Positions 19,676 to 26,359 of a stretch of 26,359 nucleotides of DNA are shown here, piece after piece. This DNA is from Anaeramoeba ignava (taxonomy: Eukaryota > Metamonada > Anaeramoebidae): contig JAPDFW010000088.1 in the NCBI GenBank assembly GCA_028826165.1, positions 295,001-321,359 of the forward strand. Reading direction: 5' to 3'. Numbering within the stretch: the stretch's first letter is position 1; each line of letters begins with the position of its first letter. The position numbers and the translations under genes were made by a program. Below the pieces are notes generated by a model that was not told where the DNA came from, ran no database searches, and saw only the letters and a program-made list of their open reading frames with translations.

Positions 19676-20138
19676 TTTTTCAATTCTTTCTTTCTTTTTC
19701 AATTCTTTTTCAATTCTTTTTCAATTCTTTTTCAATTCTTTCAATTCTTTTCAATTCTTTTTCAATTCAATTCTTTTTTTTTCAATTCTTTTTCAATAAT
19801 TCAAAAACAAAACAAATTTTTATTAATTTATTTTTTAATTTATTTAAAAATATTTATTAATTTTATTCCACTTTTTATTATTTAATTTATTTTAATTTTA
19901 TTATTTATTTTATTTAAAAATATTTATTAATTTTATTCCACTTTTTTATTATTTATTTTATTTATTTATTAATTAATTTTATATTTAATTTATTTAAAAA
20001 ATATTTATTAATTTTATTCCACTTTTTTATTATTAATTTTATTATTTATTTTATTATTTAATTTATTTTATTATTTTTATTCCAATTTAAATCAAAAAGA
20101 AAAAAATAAATTAAAAAGAAAAAAAGAATAAAAATAAA
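19676..20138. repeat. AT-rich spacer mirroring 4,108-4,478
   Basis: TTTTTCAATTC repeats (about 19,676-19,800) are followed by blocks of TTTATTAATTTTATTCCACTTTTTTATT. They are the reverse complement of the left-arm spacer between the pseudokinase-PARP stop and tRNA-Phe, with more copies of the block. No gene is seen. Confidence 0.8.
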
Positions 20139-20213
20139 TGGGAGTGGTGTGGATTGAACACACGACCCTTACATCTTCAGTGTAATGCGCTCCCAAGACT
20201 GCGCCACACACCC
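20139..20213 (-). tRNA. tRNA-Phe (GAA), second copy
   Basis: Reverse-strand copy of the 4,033-4,107 tRNA. The D, anticodon (loop CTGAAGA, anticodon GAA) and T arms are identical. The 5' acceptor strand reads GGGTGTG instead of GGGGGTG, which leaves a T-T mismatch against CACTCCC. It may be a slightly damaged gene or a base-call difference in the G/T run. A T-run follows on the minus strand. Confidence 0.85.
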
Positions 20214-20646
20214 CTTATATATATTTAATTATTTTTTTCTTCTTATTTTTTTCAAAATTTATATCTTTTATATTTATTATTTAAAATAAATTTTTTTCTT
20301 TTTTTTAATTAAAATTTTAACTTAATAATTAATTTATATTTATTTTAATTTATATTTATTTTAATTTATATTTATTATTTTATAAATATTCTATTTAATT
20401 ATTTTATTTGTTTTAATTTAATTTTTGATTAAATTTTTATATTAATTACATTTTATTCCACTTTTTAATTAAAATTTTAACTTAATAATTAATTTATATT
20501 TATTTTAATTTATATTTATTTTAATTTATATTTATTATTTTATAAATATTCTATTTAATTATTTTTATTTTTAATAGAAGATTTAATTTTTCCTAAATAG
20601 AAAAACAAAACAAATCCATTTTTCATTTTTGTTACAAAAATAAAAA
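20214..20646. repeat. About 163-bp repeat, right arm
   Basis: Two copies (about 20,285-20,410 and 20,460-20,575) of the reverse complement of the 163-bp repeat at 3,486-3,950, each with TTATTCCACTTTTTAATTAAAATTTTAACTT. The stretch up to 20,646 (ATTTTTCATTTTTGTTACAAAAATAAAAA) is the upstream flank of the unit D start. Confidence 0.75.
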
Positions 20647-21750
20647 ATGGAAACAGATTTAATTAATGAACTTATTGTTCAATAAAAATGGTTTAAAATT
20701 AATTTGATATAAAAATAAAAAGCAGGAAAAATAGTTATTCAATTTCTTGGAAGGAATGATAAGATTAACAAAACAATACAATTCTGGCAAAAAGCAAAAA
20801 GGAAAAAGGAAAAAATTTTTAATTTAAATTTTTGTTTTTATTTCAATTGATTCCATTTATTAAAAATAATAAATTATTTCCTCAAATGCAAATAATTCCA
20901 CAAGCAAATTAAGTGAAACCAAAGATCGTTTTTAAAATAAATTGCGATAAGTTAAAAATAAGATCTAAAACTAGTTTAATAATAAAAAGAAAATTAGTTC
21001 AAAGGCAAAATTCAATTTTTCCAAATAAGTTTTAAAAAGCTTATCTTGTATATAATTCAAAATCAAAAATCAAAACAAATAAATTTAAACAAAACTTATC
21101 AAAAACAAAAAAAAGAAAAACAAAACAAAAATTATCAAAATTATTATAAGTGTTTTTATCAATTTTTATTGAATCAAATTCAAAATCAAATTACAAAATT
21201 TGAAAATGATCAAAATCAAAATCAAATTCAAAATCAAATTGAAAAAATCAAAATCAAAATCAAAATCCATCCAAAATCAATCAAAATCAAAATCAAAATC
21301 AAATTCAAAATCCAAATCAAAATCAAATTCCAAAATCAAAATCACAAAGCAAAAAAAACAAAATCAAAATCAAAATTTTTAAAAAGTAAAAATTAAAAAC
21401 TGAAAATTTAACAAATTTGAAGATATTGAAGAACAAAAAATTATTTAGAACTGATATTAAATATATGCTAAAAAGGAAGTATTTAAAAAGATTAACATCT
21501 TCTTCTGAAGGTTTCTTGAAGATATTGAAAAGAACAAAAACAACTTATTAGAATCAATTAGAACAAGATCTTATTTAAGTTACTATCTAACCACGGGCAG
21601 AATTACAGAATTCAAAAACAATCCCCCTCCCCCTCAATCTCCAAAATCCAAATTATTCAACAAACTTTCTTTTAAAATATTATTCCAAAGATAAAATTCA
21701 AAGATAGTAAAGTTCACAAATATTATTCAAAAATATCAAAGAATTTAAAA
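20647..21750 (+). pseudogene. Four-helix-bundle segment, unit D, heavily degraded
   Basis: It starts ATGGAAACAGATTTAATT, i.e. the METDL form of unit A, not the MATDL form of B and C. Recognisable stretches are AGGAAAAATAGTTATTCAA, AACAATACAATTCTG, CCTCAAATGCAAATAATTCCACAAGCA, a short ATCAAA run (about 21,180-21,370) and GAAGATATTGAA...AACTTATTAGA. Indels every few tens of bases and substitutions prevent any long frame. The end (about 21,690-21,750) matches the unit A sequence without a Q/N tail. It is therefore the mirror of unit A, either decayed or poorly read. Confidence 0.7.
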
Positions 21751-21799
21751 TTCATCTAATTTATTTATTTATCTAAATTTATTTCATTTTTAAAAATGA

Positions 21800-22790
21800 A
21801 AATATTTCTTAAATTAAAACCAAAATATCAATCATCAAATTATTAATACTATCCAAAAATGTTTTTGTTTTGAATGATAAAAGACTCATTAGTTCCAGTC
21901 TCCTTGGATTGTTTGTTATTTATATTTCAAATATTTATATTTGGATTATTTATATTTCAAATATTTCTATTTATATTTTATTTATATTTATATTTATATT
22001 TATATTTATATTTATTTTATATTTATATTTATATTTATATTTATATTTATTTATGTTTATATTTATATTTATATATTTATTTATTTATTTAATTTATATT
22101 TATATTTATATTTTATATTTATTTTAATTATTTCAATTATATTTATATTTATATTTTTATGTTATATTTGTTATGTTACATATTTATATTTATGTTTATA
22201 TTTTTCAAATTAAAAATTAAACTGAAATGATAAACAAATGTAATAAATCAATAACTTTAAATTTGGGCTTTAAATAAACTTTAAAACATCAATTGAAGGA
22301 AAAACGGTAAAATTTTTGGTTATTTATGTTCACGTAGAATTTTTATTTCAAAAATTAAAAATTATTAAAAATCCAAAATTTTAATACAAATTTAAAGGGG
22401 ATGATAATGAATTTCTTGATCAAAATAATTATATGAAACTAAACACTAAATTTTAAAATTTACGTTTTTACACTGTTTTGGCTTTCTTACAAAAACAAGA
22501 AAAAGATATAAGCAATTTATCTAAACATGATGAATAGATAGCAGTGAATTTCAAAATCGAAAAATTAATTTTATGAACAAAATATATAATGTCTAAGTTC
22601 ATAGTATTTCAAAAATACCAACAACTAAAAAGAACGAAGAAGAAAATTTGAAACTTGAAAATTTTCAAAAATTATTTTATTTCTTATCAAAAATGAAATT
22701 TTGAAAATATTTTTGGAAATTTTGAAAAATACTTTCTTTTGATAACTTTAAATCTCAAAATGATTTTCTTTTTGAAAAGATACAAATCAA
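21800..22790 (+). pseudogene. EF-hand segment, unit D, heavily degraded
   Basis: It follows unit A order: TTTCTTAAATTAAAACCAAAATATCAATCATC, TGAATGATAAAAGACTC, a TTTATA-repeat intron (about 21,915-22,205), an exon-4 remnant (AATAAATCAATAACTTTAAAT..., about 22,225-22,335), then GATGATAATGAATTTCTTGATC (22,398-22,419), which is the unit A version of the EF-hand loop. GGCTTTCTTACAAAAACAAGAAAAAGATATAAG and TTTCTTTTTGAA lie downstream. Frame is lost repeatedly. Confidence 0.7.
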
Positions 22791-24740
22791 ATTCAAATTC
22801 AAAAATCAAATTCAAAATAAAATCATTAAAATCAAAATCAAAATCAAAAATCAAAATCAAAATCAAAAATCAAAATCAAAATCAAATTCAAAATCAAATT
22901 CAAAATCAAAATTAAATCCAAAATCAAAACAAAAATCAAAATCAAATATCAAAATTCAAAATCTAATTTCAAAATCAAAATCAAAATTAAAAATCAAAAA
23001 TCAAAATCAAATTCAAAAATCGTATCAAAATCCAAAATTAAAAGTAAAATCAAAATTAAAATCCAAAATCAATATCAAAATCAAAATCAAAATCAAAATT
23101 CAAATTTGAAATCAAAATCAAAATTCCAAAAATAAAAAATCGAAATCAAAAATTCAAAATTCCAAAATTTAAAATCAAAATCAAAATCAAAATTGGAATT
23201 GGTAATCCAAAATCTAAAATCAAAATCCAAAAATCAAATGAAAATAAAATCAAAATCAAAAATCAAAAATCAAAATTTAAAATTTAAAAATCAAATTCAA
23301 AAATTTCAAAAAATAAAATCAAATTCAAAATGAAAATCAAAAAATCAAAAATCAAAATCAAAATCGTCAAAATCAAAATGTCAAAATCCAAAATCAAAAT
23401 CGAAAAATCCAGAAAAATCAAGTAGTAAAAATCAAAATAAAATCAAAAAATCAAGAACATTTCCAAAATCAAAATCAAAATCAAATTCAAAATTAAAATA
23501 AAATCCAAATTCCGAAATCAAAATCAAAATCGAAAATCAAAAATCCAAAAATCAAAATCCAAAATAAAATCAAAATTCCAAAATTAAAAATCTAATTTCA
23601 AAATCAAAATTTAAAAATCAAAATAAAAATAAAAAGTAAAAATCAATTTAAAAATCAAAAATCAAAAATAAATCCAAAATCAAAATCAAAAAAATTCCAA
23701 ATAAAAATCGAAAATCAAAATACATTTGAATTTGAAAAATCAAAATAAAATTCAAAAATCCAAAAATCGAAAAATCAAATTTCAAAATTCGAAAAATCGA
23801 ATTCAAATTCCGGAAAATATTCAAAATCAAGCCGAAGTAAAAATCAAAAATAAATTCCAAAAATCAAAATCAAAATAAAAATAAAAATCAGAATCAAAAT
23901 CAAAATCAAAATCAAAAAGAAAATCCAAAAATAAAATCAAAATTTCAAAAATAAAAAAATCGAAAATCAAAAATCAAAATCAAATTCCAAAACCAAAATC
24001 CAAAATCCAAAATAAAAATCAAAATCAAAAATCAAAATCAAAAATCAAAAATAAAATCATAAAAGAAATTAAAATGAAATAAAATCAAAATCAAAAATCA
24101 AAATTAAAAAAATCAAAATAGTAATAAAAATCAAAAAATCAAAAATCAAAAATCAAAATCAAAAATCAAAATCAAAATAAAAAGTAAAAACCAAAATCAA
24201 ATCGAAAATCAAAAAAGAAATTTAAATCAAAATCAAAATCAAAATCTAAATCAAAATAAAAGCCAAATCAATCCAAAACCCGAAAATCAAAATAAAAATC
24301 ATGTCAAAATCAAAAATCAAATTTTCAAAATCAAAAATCAAAATCGAAAATCAAATTTAATTTAAAATTTAAAATCAAAAAAATCAAATTCAATTCCAAA
24401 TTCCAAAATCAAAATTCCAATCAAAATAAAATAAATTCAATCAAATCAAATTTATTCAAATTCAATTCCAAATTCTAAAATTCAAATTTAAAAACAAAAT
24501 CAGAATTCCATTCAAATTCCAAAAGTAAAAATCGATTCAAATTCCAAGGAAATCAAAGAATTCAAATTTGTTCCAAAATCAAAATCAAAATCAAAATTCC
24601 AAAAGTAATCAAATTCCAAGAACTTCAAAATCAATCCAATCAAAAATCAAAAGAATTCAGAATTCCGGAATTTAAAATCAATTCCAATTTTCCAATTAAT
24701 TTTAAAAATTAAAATAAAATCAAAAATCCAATTCCAAAAA
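22780..24740. repeat. ATCAAA hexamer microsatellite, unit D (about 1.95 kb)
   Basis: Irregular ATCAAA/ATTCAAA/ATCAAAA repeats with scattered AATTCC and ATCGAAA variants. It is the mirror image of 1-1,190 but longer, because the left copy runs off the window. A-run length varies from 3 to 6, as in the first 740 bases. ORFs here are repeat artefacts. Confidence 0.88.
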
Positions 24741-25350
24741 TCATATAGTACAAAACAAAAATTTCAAATTCCAAATTAGAATTTAATCATTCAAATTCCA
24801 TTTCAAACTGAGAACAAAATTCATTTCATTAATTTCAAATTCAATTTCAAATTAATTTGTTTTCAATTTTAAATTCTAAATTCTACAAGAAAAAGCTAAC
24901 AGAATAAATAAAAAAAACTAAAATTCGAAATTCGAAAGGGGAAAAATCTTTCCAAATAATTTTTCTTCTAAAAATTTATTCAAAAACTTTGTTTTAAATC
25001 TTATTTGAATTTCATTTTATTTATTAATTGAATTTATTTTTAATTGATTAAAAATATTTATTTTTTTTTTTATGAACTTTTATTTATTTATTTTATTTAT
25101 TAATTTCATATTTAATTTATTTAGAAAATATTTATTAATTTTCATTTCCACTTTTTATTATATTTTATTAATTAATTTTATTATTTATTTTTATTTAAAA
25201 ATATTTATTAATTTTATTCCACTTTTTATTATTAATTTTATTTATTAATTTTATTCCACTTTTTATTATTTATTTTATATTTATTTATTTTATTCAATTT
25301 AAATCAAAAGAAAAATAAATTAAAAAGAAAAAGAAATAAAAATAAATAAA
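24741..25350. repeat. AT-rich spacer leading to a third tRNA remnant
   Basis: Up to about 25,060 the sequence is irregular AT-rich, with nothing recognisable as a gene. From about 25,080 the blocks TTTATTAATTTTATTCCACTTTTTATT appear, as at 19,800-20,090, then ATTCAATTTAAATCAAAAGAAAAATAAATTAAAAAGAAA as just before the second tRNA. So the tandem unit boundary repeats. Confidence 0.7.
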
Positions 25351-25422
25351 TTGATTGTGTGGAAGAACACATTGCCCATTTATTCTTCGAGTATAATGCG
25401 CCCCAAGACTGCGCCATATTTA
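25351..25422 (-). pseudogene. tRNA-Phe remnant, third copy
   Basis: Minus-strand reading gives TGGCGCAGTCTTGGGGCGCATTATACTCGAAGAATAAATGGGCAATGTG in overlapping order with tRNA-Phe. The D arm is recognisable and a GAA anticodon remains, but the anticodon and T stems no longer pair and the acceptor strand is lost. It is either decayed or poorly sequenced. Confidence 0.65.
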
Positions 25423-25429
25423 TATATTT

Positions 25430-26150
25430 AATTATTTTTATTTCTTCATTTATTTTAAAATTTATATCTTTTATATTTATTATTTAAAATAAATTTTTCT
25501 TTTTAATTGCAAAACTTTTAACTTTAAAAATTAATTTATATTTATTTTAGTTTTATATTTATTTTAATTTATATTTATTATTTTTTATAAATATTCTATT
25601 TAATTATTTTTATTTGTTTTTAATTTAATTTTTGATTAAATTTATATTATTTACATTTTACACTTTTTAATTAAAATTTTAATTAATACCAATTAATTTA
25701 TGTTATTTAAATGCTTATTTAATTATATTTATTATTTTATAAATATTCTGTTTAATTATTATCTTTTATTTCATTTTTAAATTCTAGGTTTTTGACAAAA
25801 TTTTATACAATTTGCTATATTTAATTAATTTTTAATTTTAAAAATGATTCCCTAATAATTAATTTCAGTTTCATTTAAATTCTATTCTGATTTAATTTAT
25901 TTATTATTTTAAAATATTTCGACTTTTAATTATTTTATTTGTTTTAAGTTTAATTTTTGATTAAATTTTTATACAATTTTACATTTTATTCCCTTTTTAA
26001 TTAAAATTTTAAAATGTACCAATTTTATATTTATTAAATTTATATTTATTTTAATTTATATTTATTATTCAAATATTCTATTTAATTATTTTATTTGTTT
26101 CCCACTTTTTGATTAAAATTTAACCAAGAAAAAGGAAAAAGAAAGTATAA
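25430..26150. repeat. About 163-bp repeat, outermost right array
   Basis: About four degraded copies of the unit seen at 20,285-20,575 (TTTTTAATTAAAATTTTAA...TTATAAATATTCTATTTAATTATTTTATTTG), followed by a sequence resembling the flank before the unit D start. No gene is seen. Confidence 0.7.
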
Positions 26151-26359
26151 AAGATGAAAATTTTTCATTTTTCATTTTCATTCATAAAAATAAAAATGCA
26201 AAAACCAAAATAACCATTAATAAAATACACAAAATACACAACCCAAACTAACACAACTTCAAATCAAAGCCAACAAAAATTCAACATATTTATTAAATTC
26301 ACAAAACACAACAAAATCGCAATAATAATTTTTCCAATGCTTGGGACACATAGGAACCT
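26151..26359 (+). other. Possible start of a further unit, then low-quality end
   Basis: TTTTTCATTTTTCATTTTCATTCATAAAAATAAAAATG (ATG at 26,196) resembles the flank plus start of units A and D, which would place a further four-helix gene here. What follows is A/C-rich and no longer recognisable. The last 20 bases are GC-richer and unlike the rest, with CTTGGGACACATAG at 26,340-26,353, and look like library adapter or barcode sequence. Confidence 0.4.

Larger units (their letters stand above)
1..26359. repeat. Imperfect inverted repeat of a two-unit tandem array
   Basis: Left arm about 1-10,550 (B then A outward), right arm about 12,880-26,359 (C then D outward), with a spacer of about 2.3 kb. 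The pairing is B with C (MATDL start, full-length middle, pseudokinase-PARP) and A with D (METDL start, D-D-N EF-hand loop, short middle ending in the ATCAAA microsatellite), with tRNA-Phe and the 163-bp repeats in matching order. Tandem duplication therefore preceded inversion, or the array was copied as a whole. Confidence 0.85.

Noticed and set aside
23648-23860. 70-codon ORF in the ATCAAA microsatellite
   Set aside because: Low-complexity F/L/I/D translation of the repeat with no counterpart in the left arm.
1-26359. Transposase, reverse transcriptase or other mobile-element gene driving the duplication
   Set aside because: No recognisable catalytic motif or domain of such enzymes in any reading frame I examined.

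Overview
The window looks like nuclear DNA from an extremely AT-rich, intron-bearing protist. The base composition is far below normal GC, short GT-AG introns split conserved reading frames, the tRNA-Phe has a Pol III T-run, and N/Q-, N/E- and S/K-rich tracts are encoded by hexamer microsatellites. Amoeboid protists such as Anaeramoeba have this style, but that placement is inference. The standard genetic code fits.

The layout is a very large imperfect inverted repeat around a unique centre (about 10,550-12,880). Reading outward on each side, the order is: a four-helix-bundle gene segment with Q/N tracts, an EF-hand/helical segment, a pseudokinase-PARP segment, AT-rich tandem repeats, tRNA-Phe, then a second tandem copy of the first two segments running into a long TTTTGA/ATCAAA microsatellite. 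I call the units A (minus strand, 1,001-3,416), B (minus, 4,479-10,436), C (plus, 13,045-19,675) and D (plus, 20,647-about 24,740). The start of a further unit may lie near 26,196. The centre holds a separate plus-strand gene with an N-myristoylation signal and EF-hand-like helices (four exons, 10,632-11,666).

What look like several small ORFs per unit appear to be exons of one gene. In A, B and C, four GT-AG introns with conserved positions and phases join the pieces in frame. Exon 1 (139 nt), exon 3 (95 nt) and exon 4 (111 nt) have the same length in all three units. The spliced product would carry an N-terminal bundle resembling the MLKL/HeLo class, Q/N-rich insertions, a calcineurin-B/NCS-like EF-hand region and a helical TPR-like region. 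After a stretch where the frame is broken, it would continue into a degenerate kinase and a degenerate PARP domain (about 1,750 residues if continuous). Family and function are inferred from motifs read by eye.

Quality falls toward the window ends. From about 16,680 rightward the copies gain many 1-2 base indels. From 20,600 they are badly scrambled, and the last 20 bases resemble, from memory, part of an Oxford Nanopore barcode. Many 'pseudogene' breaks in C and especially D may therefore be read errors at a low-coverage contig end. The core of the inverted repeat is harder to dismiss as artefact, because its arms differ in real coding changes and flank a unique 2.3-kb spacer.
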